Below the pieces are notes generated by a model that had not been told where the DNA came from, did not search any database, and worked only from the letters and a program-made list of their open reading frames with translations. Source: Cyanobacteria bacterium SZAS LIN-3 (GTDB lineage Bacteria > Cyanobacteriota > Vampirovibrionia > Obscuribacterales > Obscuribacteraceae). From it: DNA of 64,000 nucleotides. The translations under genes and the position numbers were made by a program. Shown in pieces: positions 8,529 through 16,961 of the stretch (within the stretch, counting starts at the first letter, position 1; each line of letters starts with the position of its first letter). The stretch is taken from NCBI GenBank assembly GCA_018266215.1, contig JAFEAV010000026.1, positions 1 to 64,000 on the forward strand. Reading direction: 5' to 3'.

Positions 8529-10361
8529 TCAGGCACGAGGTTTGGGCGGATTTTCAGGCAGGAAAAATGAGAAGGTGCTGCCTCGATTAAGCTCTGATGT
8601 GGCCTGAATGGTACCGCCGTGAGCGTCGATCAGGGCCTTGCAAATGGCCAGTCCCAGGCCGCTGCCGCCCTTCTTGCTCTCGTCTTCTTTCTCCACCTGT
8701 TTCCAGCGCTCAAATATGACCGAGAGCTTGTTTGCCGCGATGCCTCGGCCCTGATCGCTGACGCTGAAGATTACACCCCGGGCGTTGCCCTGCGCGCCGC
8801 CGCTGGTGGTGGCTTGACAGCTTACTTTGATGCTGCTGTTGTCGGGACTGAATTTGATGGCGTTGCTCAATAAATTGGTCAAAACTCGGACAATTCGCTG
8901 TCCGTCGCATGTGGTCCTGACCATGTCGCGGCTGCAGTCGATGCTGATGCCCCTGGCCCTGGCGCTTTCTTCCAGGGCGCCGACGGCTTCTTCAATCAAC
9001 TCGGTGCCTTCATAGATCTTGTAATCCATGCTGATCATGCCCGATTCGTATTTTTCGATGTCGATCAGATCGTTGATGATACTGACCAGCTGGCTGACCG
9101 ATGCTTCCGCTTTGCTGATGCGGTTCTTTGCCTTATCGCTCACGGGCCCAAGTCCGCCCTCGCCGAGAATATTGAGAGTCAATCCAATTGAAGTGAGCGG
9201 TGCCCGCAGGTCATGGGATACGACTGCGATCACTTCCTGCTTCAGGCGCTCGACTTCCTTGCGGCCGGAGATATCATGAGCGACACAAAACAAGTTTTGC
9301 TCTTCCGGCGAATAGACAACATTCCAGAAGATATCTTTGTTTGTCCCATCCGGCAGTTTGATGCGATTTTCGAAGGAGGCCTGGGAGCGATTGGCGATGA
9401 CCGTCTCCAGTTCGCGCAATGTCTTTTCTCTGTCTTCCGGCAGCACCATTGAACTCAAAGATTTGCCCAGCAGGTCTTCTTTGTCGATCATGAAAATTTT
9501 GGCGCAGGCATTGTTGCTTTGCTCGAAGCGCAGGTTGCGATCGAGCGAACAGATGACGTCCAGGGCGTTTTCTATCATCGCCTGCTCTTTGCGTCTGGCC
9601 TGTTGTAGATTTTCATTGACCTGATGCAGCAGAGAATCCAGTCTCGCGACTTCGTCCTCGCCTTCCAGTCTTTGACGCAGGGGGCGCTGCAGGCTGAGGG
9701 CATTGATATTACTGGCCAGGACTCCGAAGCGGCGCTGATTAGACTCGTCCAGGTAACGCAGCAAAAGAACGAAAACAATAAAGTTGAAGAGAAAGCCCAC
9801 GACAATGACGCAGACTAGAATGATCTTGCCGGTTCTCTGTTTCTCACGGTTTTCAGCGTTTTCAGTCTCCATCTGACGGATCGTTGCCGCTGACAGGACC
9901 TCGGCCTTTTCGATCATCGCTCGGGCCAGCTTGAAAGAGTTGACCATATCTTCGAAGGTGCCCGACTCCATTGCTTTTGAGCCCTGCTCGAAGGCGGTGT
10001 GCATGTCATCGATCAAGTCTTTGAGCAGGTTCAGGTTTTTGTCCTTAACCGAGTCTTCCGCCAGCATTTTTTTAAGGGCCTCGCCCTGCTTCAGCGTTTC
10101 GTTGTAACCGTTGAGAAAAAGTCTGCGATAAGGTTTGTTTTGCGTTGCCTGGAACATGCCTTCGGCCGCCGCCGTGGCCAGCATTTGATTGAGCAGGCCG
10201 TTGAGCGAGCCCATCACAATGCGCAGGTGGCTTTCGCGCTCATATTGCTTCTCCAGCTCGCTCAAAGCCATCACCAGGCTGAAGACGAAGAGCAGCTGAA
10301 AGCCCAGAGCTATGCCTATCATCAAGAGATTTTGTTGCGCCAGTTTGAGACTTCTTGCCAT
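8529..10361 (-). CDS. Membrane sensor histidine kinase with PAS domain
   Basis: 610 residues. Transmembrane helices at about 12-33 and 180-201 enclose an all-helical sensor domain. A short HAMP-like segment, a PAS domain (about 260-375), the dimerisation/phosphoacceptor domain with His383 (VVSHDLRAPL) and a HATPase domain follow. The ATPase N box (NLLSNAIKF), G1 (DQGRGI) and G2 (GGSGLGLAI) are intact, so it should be active. It is divergent from the response regulator starting 95 bases away, its likely partner. The PAS-HisKA part is closely similar to the kinase at 16962-18770, so the two are recent paralogs with different sensor domains. The signal is unknown. Confidence 0.93.
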   Translation of the reverse strand: MARSLKLAQQNLLMIGIALGFQLLFVFSLVMALSELEKQYERESHLRIVMGSLNGLLNQMLATAAAEGMFQATQNKPYRRLFLNGYNETLKQGEALKKMLAEDSVKDKNLNLLKDLIDDMHTAFEQGSKAMESGTFEDMVNSFKLARAMIEKAEVLSAATIRQMETENAENREKQRTGKIILVCVIVVGFLFNFIVFVLLLRYLDESNQRRFGVLASNINALSLQRPLRQRLEGEDEVARLDSLLHQVNENLQQARRKEQAMIENALDVICSLDRNLRFEQSNNACAKIFMIDKEDLLGKSLSSMVLPEDREKTLRELETVIANRSQASFENRIKLPDGTNKDIFWNVVYSPEEQNLFCVAHDISGRKEVERLKQEVIAVVSHDLRAPLTSIGLTLNILGEGGLGPVSDKAKNRISKAEASVSQLVSIINDLIDIEKYESGMISMDYKIYEGTELIEEAVGALEESARARGISIDCSRDMVRTTCDGQRIVRVLTNLLSNAIKFSPDNSSIKVSCQATTSGGAQGNARGVIFSVSDQGRGIAANKLSVIFERWKQVEKEDESKKGGSGLGLAICKALIDAHGGTIQATSELNRGSTFSFFLPENPPKPRA

Positions 10362-10456
10362 TATCTGTTTGTTTGCTGTTGGGCTGTTGGCTTTCGGAGC
10401 GATCTAAAGGACAATACTGCTGAGATAGATTTCCTTGAAAGGCAAGCCCCCGTATT

Positions 10457-11134
10457 ATGGCAAAAATATTGCTCGTTGAAGACGATCCTACGGTTGCCCA
10501 GGCTGTTGTCGATGCCCTGGAATTTGAGCGCCATCTGGTTGAGTGTTTCTTTGACGGCAGCGAGGGCTACGAGCGCTTGACGGCTTTTCAATATGACCTG
10601 GCCGTACTTGACTGGGGTTTGCCGGGCAAGTTGGGAGTGGATATTTGTCGCGATTATCGGGCCCGGGGCGGGAAGACGCCGATATTGATGCTGACGGGCA
10701 AGGGTGAAATCGAGAGCAAGCTTGAGGGCTTTGACAGCGGAGCCGACGATTATCTGGCCAAACCTTTCAATTTGCGCGAACTCCTGGCACGGGTCAAGGC
10801 GCTTTTGCGGCGGCCGGAAGGTGTGCAGAGCGATGTCATTCATGTGCGCGGATATGAGCTCAATACAAAGCTTGGCAAGGTCATGGTGCATGGTCGGGAA
10901 GTGGCACTTCTGGCCAAGGAGATGGCTCTTCTTGAGTTTTTGATGCGTCATCAGGACCGAATCTTTAACGTTGACGATTTGCTTGACCGCGTCTGGCAGA
11001 GCGATTCTGAGTCTTCCGAGGATGCTGTGCGCCAGTGTGTCACCCGTCTGCGCAAGAAGATAGACGTCGAGGGGCAGCCGTCTTTGATTACAACAGTCAA
11101 GGGAATGGGATACAAAATAGACAGCAAGGGTTAG
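10457..11134 (+). CDS. OmpR/PhoB-family response regulator
   Basis: 225 residues: a receiver domain with the acidic pair Glu8/Asp9-Asp10 (LLVEDD), phosphoacceptor Asp52 (AVLDWGLPG), Thr at MLTGKG and Lys at LAKPF. A winged-helix DNA-binding domain follows (about 130-222), ending VTRLRKKIDVEGQPSLITTVKGMGYKI. All receiver residues are intact. It is transcribed away from the kinase at 8529-10361; kinase and regulator probably share the 95-base promoter region. The receiver motif LDWGLP matches the second regulator's LDWSLP, showing that both pairs come from one duplication. Confidence 0.95.
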   Translation: MAKILLVEDDPTVAQAVVDALEFERHLVECFFDGSEGYERLTAFQYDLAVLDWGLPGKLGVDICRDYRARGGKTPILMLTGKGEIESKLEGFDSGADDYLAKPFNLRELLARVKALLRRPEGVQSDVIHVRGYELNTKLGKVMVHGREVALLAKEMALLEFLMRHQDRIFNVDDLLDRVWQSDSESSEDAVRQCVTRLRKKIDVEGQPSLITTVKGMGYKIDSKG

Positions 11135-11195
11135 GTCTTTGCCGCTTTTGCGGCCTCCCAACGCTTGCTGTCCATTTGCGGAATGTGCCCGGCTC

Positions 11196-11669
11196 TTATT
11201 TGCTTTCAGGTTTGGCGTCAAGCAGCTCTTCTTTGCTTGGTTTTTGCAGGTCAAATTTTGACTTGCCGCCCTTATCTTCGCCCAGGCTGTGTTTGATTTC
11301 GGCGTCCTTGACGCTGAAATCTTTGGGGCCGCCGTCGAGGTTCTGTTTCTTGCCGTTGCCTTCAATCAGGCCGCCGTCTTTAGGGCCACCATCTTTGGGA
11401 CCGCCATCCTTGATTATTTTGTCCTTGGGGGTGGTGACGATGCCGTCTTCAACCGAGAACTTCTTCGGCAGGCCGGTTATTTCGAGGTCGGGCATCTGGG
11501 CGATGGGGCCGCATTTTTGCTGTTCCATCGCTTTGTAGGCCTGTTGATTTTCCTTACTGGTCAAGCTGGAATCGGCTTGAGCGGTGCCCAGCCCTTCTTT
11601 GGCCATGTTTTCGGCGGAATCTTTGACAGCGGCTACGTTGGTGTTTTCGACTTGAGAAAATTTCGACAT
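11196..11669 (-). CDS. Hydrophilic protein with KDGGP repeats, unknown function
   Basis: 157 residues, no signal peptide or membrane segment, very rich in Lys, Asp and Gly. The middle holds a short tandem repeat (KDGGPKDGGPKDGG) with a further DGGPKD copy later. The C-terminus is charged and ends KPESK. I chose the ATG at 11669 (MSKFSQ), which has GAGG upstream, over an ATG 18 codons earlier. It converges with the response regulator. It looks disordered; I cannot assign a function. Confidence 0.65.
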   Translation of the reverse strand: MSKFSQVENTNVAAVKDSAENMAKEGLGTAQADSSLTSKENQQAYKAMEQQKCGPIAQMPDLEITGLPKKFSVEDGIVTTPKDKIIKDGGPKDGGPKDGGLIEGNGKKQNLDGGPKDFSVKDAEIKHSLGEDKGGKSKFDLQKPSKEELLDAKPESK

Positions 11670-12058
11670 GTGATTATTGCCTCGATTTGCATGGTATGAC
11701 CGGCGGTGGCATAGCGAGCGCACTTGCGACGCTTGGAGCCAACCGGACAGTGGGATTTACGAAGGGGTGTGGGTGTCAGTTAACTGAGTAAGTCGGGGAG
11801 GCGAGGGAGCCTGGGGAGTCAATCGCCTTTCGATGTAATTACAATAAGTTGCCAAGCTGACATCAACTTGACATGCTTTGAATCCTTTCATGTAGCAAAA
11901 ATACCGGGCGGATGCTTGTCAAGCGCCCGGAGGTCCTGGTCGGTGGACTTTATATCGATATTGCAATGTATTTCGGCCAGACTCCGCCGATTGGCAATCT
12001 GAAGGGTTTGGATGTTACTATAGTGGAGTGAATACAAAATGTAATCGCGTGACTACAA
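11670..12058. other. Intergenic region before the RHH-like gene
   Basis: About 390 bases. It contains the 10-bp perfect palindrome TGTAATTACA (11834-11843), a TATAGT that could be a -10 element (12019-12024), and the operator-like repeat at 12040-12057. No small gene is visible. Confidence 0.5.
12040..12057. promoter_or_regulatory. Candidate operator for the RHH-like protein
   Basis: TGTAATCGCGTGACTACA is an imperfect inverted repeat with half-sites TGTAAT and TGTAGT, and it ends one base before the start codon. The same half-site makes the palindrome TGTAATTACA 200 bases upstream. Ribbon-helix-helix proteins commonly repress their own genes at such sites. Inference only. Confidence 0.35.
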
Positions 12059-12661
12059 ATGGGCGAAGACAAGCTAAAGACCAGCAATATCAGCATTCGG
12101 ATTCCTGATGACTACCGGAAACGGCTCCAGTTACAGGCGGACAAGAAGGGTATTAGCTTCAACGCACATGTGCTCAGGGTTTTGGAAATCCATCTGATGA
12201 GCTCGGGCTTCGGTCCTACCTCATTGACCTCGAGCTCGGGCCGGTTGTTTCAAATCCGCTATGAACCCTATCTGGACAATGTGGACGAGACTACCTGGGC
12301 TTTCTTTATTGATGAGCCCAAGTTCGAAAAAGAGCGCGCTTATTATCTAATCGGTATCGGTCGTACGGTCCTGAGAGATTGGCAAGTTAAAGATAAGTCA
12401 ACTGTGTCTAAAGAGGTAGGCTTGGCGCTGCTAAGCTTCTACAATCGTCAAGGCATGGAAATTGACCGCCTGAACTTCACCCAATATCCGGGTCCCGATA
12501 ACGACGGAAGAAGGGTGCTGCAGGTGGCGGAAGTGCCGGAAACCCTGGAGCAATTCTTAGATCAGCTTCTCGAGGATAAGTGGAAGGACAAATTTGTCGA
12601 ACAGTCTGACCGGAGTCAGGATATTCGCCGAGGCCGTCCCGAATCTACCCTTTACCGATAG
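12059..12661 (+). CDS. Ribbon-helix-helix-like DNA-binding protein with unknown C-terminal domain
   Basis: 200 residues. The first 50 read as an Arc/MetJ-type ribbon-helix-helix: a beta strand (TSNISIRIPD) followed by two helices (DDYRKRLQLQADKKG and SFNAHVLRVLEIHL). The remaining 150 residues, rich in aromatic and acidic residues, match no family I know. The ATG has no clear ribosome site and sits directly after an operator-like repeat, so the transcript may be short-leadered. Antitoxins share this N-terminus, but no toxin-sized partner lies beside it, so I do not call it an antitoxin. Confidence 0.65.
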   Translation: MGEDKLKTSNISIRIPDDYRKRLQLQADKKGISFNAHVLRVLEIHLMSSGFGPTSLTSSSGRLFQIRYEPYLDNVDETTWAFFIDEPKFEKERAYYLIGIGRTVLRDWQVKDKSTVSKEVGLALLSFYNRQGMEIDRLNFTQYPGPDNDGRRVLQVAEVPETLEQFLDQLLEDKWKDKFVEQSDRSQDIRRGRPESTLYR

Positions 12662-12726
12662 CAATGAGGGCCAAAAGCCACTGTCCGTAGACCAGATCCC
12701 CTCCGGGGTCATTTAGGAGAAACTTC

Positions 12727-13557
12727 GTGTTTGAATTTGTAGCACTCTATTTAGTTCTTTATGTCTGGCACGCCATGGGCATCACCATCGGCTACCACAG
12801 AGGACTTTCTCACCGCGCTTTCTTTTGCAGCAAAGCCGTTGAATATCTCTGGGTATTGCCCGGCTATCTGGCTTTCGAAGGCTCACCGATCTGGTGGTCG
12901 ACGATTCACCGGGCTCACCACCGTCATGTGGACACCCCGCTGGATCCGCACTCACCCCGCTATGGCGTTATGTACGCCCTGACCGGCTGGCTCAACGAAA
13001 AGCACTATGCTCCTCATATTGATCCCAAGCTTCAGGCTAAAGACCTGCTCAAGGATCCCATCTATCGCTTTCTGGAATGCGACGGCAACTTGATGGCCGG
13101 ACACGCACTTTCCTTCGCTATCAACTTTGCCGTTCGCGGCGTTCTCTGGTACTTCTTCGGCTGGCAGGTTGCCCTCGCCAGTCTCCTGGCCGGTTTCTCG
13201 GTACTGGGCATTCCGCTCATGCTGAACGTTGTCTGCCACATGACCGACCTCGGTTACAAAAACTACGACACCACCGACGACAGCGTAAATGTCTGGTGGG
13301 TAGCCCTCCTCGCCCAGGGCGAAGGCTGGCACAACAACCACCATGCTTGCCCCGGCTCCGCCAGAAGCGGCATGAGACCTATGGAAATCGACACCTCCTG
13401 GTGGGTAATCTCAGCGATGAGAAAGCTGGGTCTGGTCTACCGTGTCAACGAAGCCAAACACTACAGTTTGATGAAACGCGCAGTTGTAGTACGCATGCAG
13501 AAGCGCCAGAAAATCAGACAGCGCTTGCAGCATGAGCTCCTCTCGGTAGCAAGCTAA
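12727..13557 (+). CDS. Acyl-CoA/lipid desaturase (delta-9 type)
   Basis: 276 residues, a membrane di-iron fatty acid desaturase that introduces a double bond into acyl chains. All three histidine boxes are present: HRGLSH (His23-His28), HRAHH (His61-His65) and the HNNHH near residue 205. Four hydrophobic segments surround them. There is no cytochrome b5 domain, as usual for the bacterial short form, so an outside electron donor is needed. GTG start at 12727, with AGGAG eight bases upstream. A strong terminator follows. Likely role: membrane fluidity adjustment. Confidence 0.9.
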   Translation: MFEFVALYLVLYVWHAMGITIGYHRGLSHRAFFCSKAVEYLWVLPGYLAFEGSPIWWSTIHRAHHRHVDTPLDPHSPRYGVMYALTGWLNEKHYAPHIDPKLQAKDLLKDPIYRFLECDGNLMAGHALSFAINFAVRGVLWYFFGWQVALASLLAGFSVLGIPLMLNVVCHMTDLGYKNYDTTDDSVNVWWVALLAQGEGWHNNHHACPGSARSGMRPMEIDTSWWVISAMRKLGLVYRVNEAKHYSLMKRAVVVRMQKRQKIRQRLQHELLSVAS

Positions 13558-13590
13558 GTCGAGGCCCCGGGGCCGACAATAAGATTAGAA

Positions 13591-13615
13591 GGAGAGCTGC
13601 AAAGCTCTCCTTTTT
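13591..13615 (+). terminator. Intrinsic terminator of the desaturase gene
   Basis: Perfect 8-bp stem GGAGAGCT / AGCTCTCC, GCAA tetraloop, then TTTTTC. Confidence 0.93.
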
Positions 13616-13640
13616 CTTAGCGGTCTGATACTCTTTGGTT

Positions 13641-14030
13641 ATGTTCAGTCTGATTAAACGCAAAAGCACCTGGCGCATGATTTCCAGCCTCACACTGGCC
13701 GGACTCTTTTGTTATGCCGGGGTTATGCATTTTCGCAAACCAGGCTTCTTTTTGCGGGCGATGCCTCCCTACATTCCTTTCCACATGCCGGCGGTGCTGG
13801 TCAGTGGCTTTTTTGAAATCATAGGCGGTCTTGGACTTTTACATCCAGTTACGCGCAGACCGGCCGGTCTTGGGCTGATCGCACTTCTAGCGGCGGTTTT
13901 TCCGGCCAACATTTATATGGCCATGGACAGCGCTAAATTCAGTCCGATACCACCGGTGGTGCTATGGCTGCGTTTGCCCTTGCAGTTTGTTTTTGCGGCC
14001 TGGGTCAATTGGGCCAGTAAAAAGGCGTAA
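13641..14030 (+). CDS. DoxX-like membrane protein
   Basis: About 129 residues with four membrane helices. The pattern GLFCYAGVMHFRKP in helix 1, then GFFEIIGGLGLL and GLIALLAAVFPANIYMA, fits the DoxX/DoxD-like family, small integral membrane proteins of mostly unknown role. I use the ATG at 13641; a TTG two codons earlier is also possible. Its stop overlaps the ribosome site of the next gene, so the two are translationally coupled. Confidence 0.75.
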   Translation: MFSLIKRKSTWRMISSLTLAGLFCYAGVMHFRKPGFFLRAMPPYIPFHMPAVLVSGFFEIIGGLGLLHPVTRRPAGLGLIALLAAVFPANIYMAMDSAKFSPIPPVVLWLRLPLQFVFAAWVNWASKKA

Positions 14031-14043
14031 GGAGGCGGTCTTA

Positions 14044-15177
14044 TTGCGGGTCACCAATGCCCACATAGTCTTAGGCTGTGCCCTGATAGTGGCGCTTGCC
14101 GCTTTGCTTACTTTTGTGCCGGCGCCGGTCTATTTGCTCTGGTTGGTGGCGCTTCTGGCCTCGGAGCTGGGGCCGCATTTAGTGATTGTCTCGATCGTTC
14201 TGTTGATTCTGGCCGCGCGCGGCTTGCGCTCCCGCACACATTTGCGACTTAACGGCGCGGCCGCTCTTCTGGCCGTTTTTGGCCTGGTTGCGGCCGCGGC
14301 GCAGACGGCTACGATTCTCGGATCCAGCGTCGCTCGCGGCGAAAATATTTCTCTGCTCGATTGTCTGCTGTTCAACAGACCATCCACTGCCGGGATAGTG
14401 AAGTTCAAGGGAAAGCAGTACGCACGCAGGGATAGCGGTGCGCTCTATCTGGATATCTACCAGCCCTCGGTGACCGGCCCGCATCCGGGGGTGCTGGTTA
14501 TTCACGGCGGCAGCTGGCGCGGCGGCCACCGCAGTGATTTTGAGCAGTACGACTACTGGCTGGCCGGCCTGGGTTATACAGTTTTTGACCTGGATTATCG
14601 ACTGGTGAAATCAGGGGTGCATTTTCCTTCCCCGGAGAAGGACATAGAGCTGGCTGTGGATTGGATTGCCCAGCATGCCGGCGAGCTTGGTGTGGATACC
14701 AGGCGTCTGGCATTTCTGGGTCGTTCGGCCGGGGCACAGCTGGCAATGGTGGCCGCCTACAAGACTGCTCTGGCTGGAGACGGCAAGGCCAGATGTGTGG
14801 TGGCACTCTATGGTCCAACCGATCTGGCCTGGGATTATGACAATCCGATCCTGCCCGACATTATTGATTCGCGTGATGTTTTGTCCGCCTATCTTGGCGG
14901 CACGCCGACGCAGGTGCCGGACCTCTACTCCCAGGCTTCGGCCTGCGCCCTCGTCAGTGACGCCACGCCGCCGACGATACTTATTCACGGCGGGCGCGAT
15001 CAGATCGTCAGTGACCGCAATGTCGGTCGTCTGGTGCCGCATTTGCAGGAGCACCGGGTGGCCTTCGACTATTTGCATATGCCCTGGGCCAATCACGGCT
15101 TCGACTGGCACTTCAGCGGCCTGTCCTCGCAAATTTCGCGCAAACGCATTGAGCGATTTCTCAAAGGGCGGCTGTAA
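14044..15177 (+). CDS. Membrane-anchored alpha/beta hydrolase (esterase/lipase type)
   Basis: 377 residues. Three hydrophobic segments in the first 100 residues are followed by a periplasmic or cytoplasmic alpha/beta hydrolase domain. The oxyanion HGG (VIHGGSWRGGH), the nucleophile elbow GRSAG, the acid in ILIHGGRDQIV and the catalytic His in WANHGFDWH are visible, as in the HSL/carboxylesterase group. The start is probably the TTG at 14044, with a perfect AAGGAGG nine bases upstream that overlaps the DoxX-like stop codon. Substrate unknown; the neighbouring desaturase hints at lipids. Confidence 0.82.
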   Translation: MRVTNAHIVLGCALIVALAALLTFVPAPVYLLWLVALLASELGPHLVIVSIVLLILAARGLRSRTHLRLNGAAALLAVFGLVAAAAQTATILGSSVARGENISLLDCLLFNRPSTAGIVKFKGKQYARRDSGALYLDIYQPSVTGPHPGVLVIHGGSWRGGHRSDFEQYDYWLAGLGYTVFDLDYRLVKSGVHFPSPEKDIELAVDWIAQHAGELGVDTRRLAFLGRSAGAQLAMVAAYKTALAGDGKARCVVALYGPTDLAWDYDNPILPDIIDSRDVLSAYLGGTPTQVPDLYSQASACALVSDATPPTILIHGGRDQIVSDRNVGRLVPHLQEHRVAFDYLHMPWANHGFDWHFSGLSSQISRKRIERFLKGRL

Positions 15178-15271
15178 AAAACTGGCTAGCTTCGGCCGTT
15201 TCTCTGAAAACTTTATACTATAACATGCCGTAAGGGCACTGAAAAAAATAGCTGAGTCAAGCGGGCCCGGG

Positions 15272-15292
15272 GCCAGGAAATAGTTTCCTGGC
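15272..15292 (+). terminator. Hairpin after the hydrolase gene
   Basis: 9-bp perfect stem GCCAGGAAA / TTTCCTGGC with a TAG loop, extended by C- and G-rich flanks. It lies between two convergent genes. No T-run. Confidence 0.5.
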
Positions 15293-15335
15293 TTGGGGCA
15301 TCCGATGGCCGTCCCTGGCTCATCGACTAGCTATG

Positions 15336-15953
15336 TCAGGAAGCGCCCGTAGCCTTGGGCGTGAACTCGTAATAGCTGCCGTCGCGCCAGTCCTGCACCA
15401 GGTGGTAATCCCAGGCTTCGGCCAGTTCACTCAGCAGTGTGTTGATGGTCTCCGGCGGCAGCAGGCAGGCGGCATAGGCAAATGCTTTTCCACCGCTGCG
15501 CTCCACCGCTGCTTGCAAGCGTTGACGTGCCAGTTTCAGGCTCTGCGGCGGGGCTGCTACTGCGTGCGCCGGGTCCAGGACAAATTTAAATCCTGATTCG
15601 TCCTCGCAAACCAGCTTGAATCCGCGTGGGGCCAGTGCCGACACCAGACGAGCGAGCTGTTGTCCGGAGAATACGGTGCATGGGTCAGTGCCGGGAGCAT
15701 TCTGATTGGCCATGTATTTGGGATGGACAAGCACGGTTGCGTCCAGCTGATAAACGAAGAAAAAATCCAGATTGTTCTCTTCGCTGTAAACCGGCACCGC
15801 GGCGAGAGCTTCTCGACTGAGTTCGCTGATTGCTGCTGTTATTTCCTGCTCGCTCACATGGGTCTGGTAAAAGACCAGGGCGCAGCCGAAGACCTCCAGG
15901 TGTACGCCATGTTTTATGGGAGCCAATAATCTTGTTGTTGTTCTCATAGGCAA
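15336..15953 (-). CDS. Unknown soluble protein (205 aa)
   Basis: No signal peptide, no membrane helix and no family I recognise. It is mixed alpha/beta by appearance, with a central PHPKYMANQ-type stretch (VHPKYMANQ) and a C-terminal DWRDGSYYEFTP. The TTG at 15953 is spaced five bases from GGAG; an ATG two codons on (15947) is possible. It follows the S1-domain gene by 17 bases and is probably in its operon. Confidence 0.65.
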   Translation of the reverse strand: MPMRTTTRLLAPIKHGVHLEVFGCALVFYQTHVSEQEITAAISELSREALAAVPVYSEENNLDFFFVYQLDATVLVHPKYMANQNAPGTDPCTVFSGQQLARLVSALAPRGFKLVCEDESGFKFVLDPAHAVAAPPQSLKLARQRLQAAVERSGGKAFAYAACLLPPETINTLLSELAEAWDYHLVQDWRDGSYYEFTPKATGAS

Positions 15954-15970
15954 ATGTTCTCCAGTTTGAT

Positions 15971-16483
15971 TTATGCTTGACTCAATTTGAGTTTGAGTAT
16001 GTTGTCGTTGATGCCGATTTCGGTGACCAGGACGTCTACTTCGTCGCCGATTTCGAGAGCCGCCAGGTTGTTGCTCTGGGCGCGCGAGGAGTCGCCTGTC
16101 ATGCGACTGACGTGCAGCAAGCCGGAGACATACCAGCCGGGCAGAAGGACAAAGGCGCCGTATTCGACTTTACTGGTTACAACTCCGGGAATGACTTCGT
16201 CAATCGGGATGTTGTGCAAGACCAGTTCTTCGTGCACTTTCTTTTCGCTGAGCGAAATTCTGAGCAGCTGCTCGGTTTTTTCGATATCTACGATTTCAAC
16301 GACTATTTCGTCTCCGACTTTGATTTCGGCCAGACGCTGATTGCGTAAGTCCTGACTGTTTCCGCGCAGACGTGAAACGTGGACAAGGCCGGTATTGCGG
16401 GCTCCCTCGATGCCTACGAATACGCCGAAATCCGCTTTTCTAACGACTTTGCCTGTGTGTGTAGTGCCAATTTTAATGCTCAT
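15971..16483 (-). CDS. RNA-binding protein with two S1 domains
   Basis: 170 residues that form two S1/OB-fold modules, about 1-78 and 88-170. Each has the family signature: GKVVRKADFGVFVGI...GLVHVSRL...VGDEIVVEI in the first and GVVTSKVEYGAFVLL...GLLHVSRM...IGDEVDVLV in the second. Ribosomal protein S1 usually has four to six repeats, so this is a small regulatory relative. The first ATG of the long frame is 20 codons upstream, but the ATG at 16483 has GGAGAA at a good distance and begins exactly at the domain. Likely binds mRNA or rRNA. A structured leader lies upstream. Confidence 0.9.
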   Translation of the reverse strand: MSIKIGTTHTGKVVRKADFGVFVGIEGARNTGLVHVSRLRGNSQDLRNQRLAEIKVGDEIVVEIVDIEKTEQLLRISLSEKKVHEELVLHNIPIDEVIPGVVTSKVEYGAFVLLPGWYVSGLLHVSRMTGDSSRAQSNNLAALEIGDEVDVLVTEIGINDNILKLKLSQA

Positions 16484-16515
16484 GATTGTTCTCCAGTATT
16501 TGGAAATGAAAAAGC

Positions 16516-16559
16516 TCCGCCATTGATTGAGTGCGGCTCGCACTGAATCCGGTGGCGGA
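16516..16559 (-). promoter_or_regulatory. Structured leader of the S1-domain gene
   Basis: Nested inverted repeats: outer arms TCCGCCA / TGGCGGA (16516-16522, 16553-16559) and inner AGTGCG / CGCACT with a 3-base loop. It sits 33 bases upstream of the start codon. S1 proteins can repress their own translation by binding leaders, so this may be a feedback site. Inference. Confidence 0.4.
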
Positions 16560-16961
16560 AGGTTGTTGCCCGTTAAAAAAAGTCCGTTCGACCAACCCGC
16601 TCACTTGTGAGTGCTTAATGACTGCTTGAGGGGCAATGCTTGGGTGGACGAGGTGGTTTCAGGTCTTCTTCTGGTGGGGTAGATAGGTACACCAATTACT
16701 AGCACCGCCGCCGACTGCGGATCAAGCCAATTGGCCTGCGCCTCGCCTTTGAATCGGGCGGAGGAAAAAAATAGGATCACCCAGTTGTCTCAGCCGATAC
16801 GCTTTTCCTGGCCGGGGCAGGACACTTAAAGCTGCGCCAGAGAAGCGCCCATTTCGCCTGCTGGCGCGCCGTCGCTACATGGAGGGGATCCTGTATACTT
16901 ATCTTTCGCTTAGTGTACAGATGTGTCTAATTACCGCTGGGCGCCAAAGTAGAGTGGTGTT
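16560..16961. other. Divergent intergenic region, S1 gene / kinase
   Basis: About 400 bases without a gene. A TATACT (16894-16899) could be a -10 element for the kinase gene, but no matching -35 is evident. Confidence 0.4.

Noticed and set aside
10361..11365. 334-codon minus-strand frame
   Set aside because: Antisense to the intact response regulator and overlapping the next gene; composition is basic and unlike a real protein.
12059..12661. Toxin-antitoxin antitoxin reading of the RHH-like gene
   Set aside because: No toxin-sized partner lies beside it and the C-terminal domain is too long.
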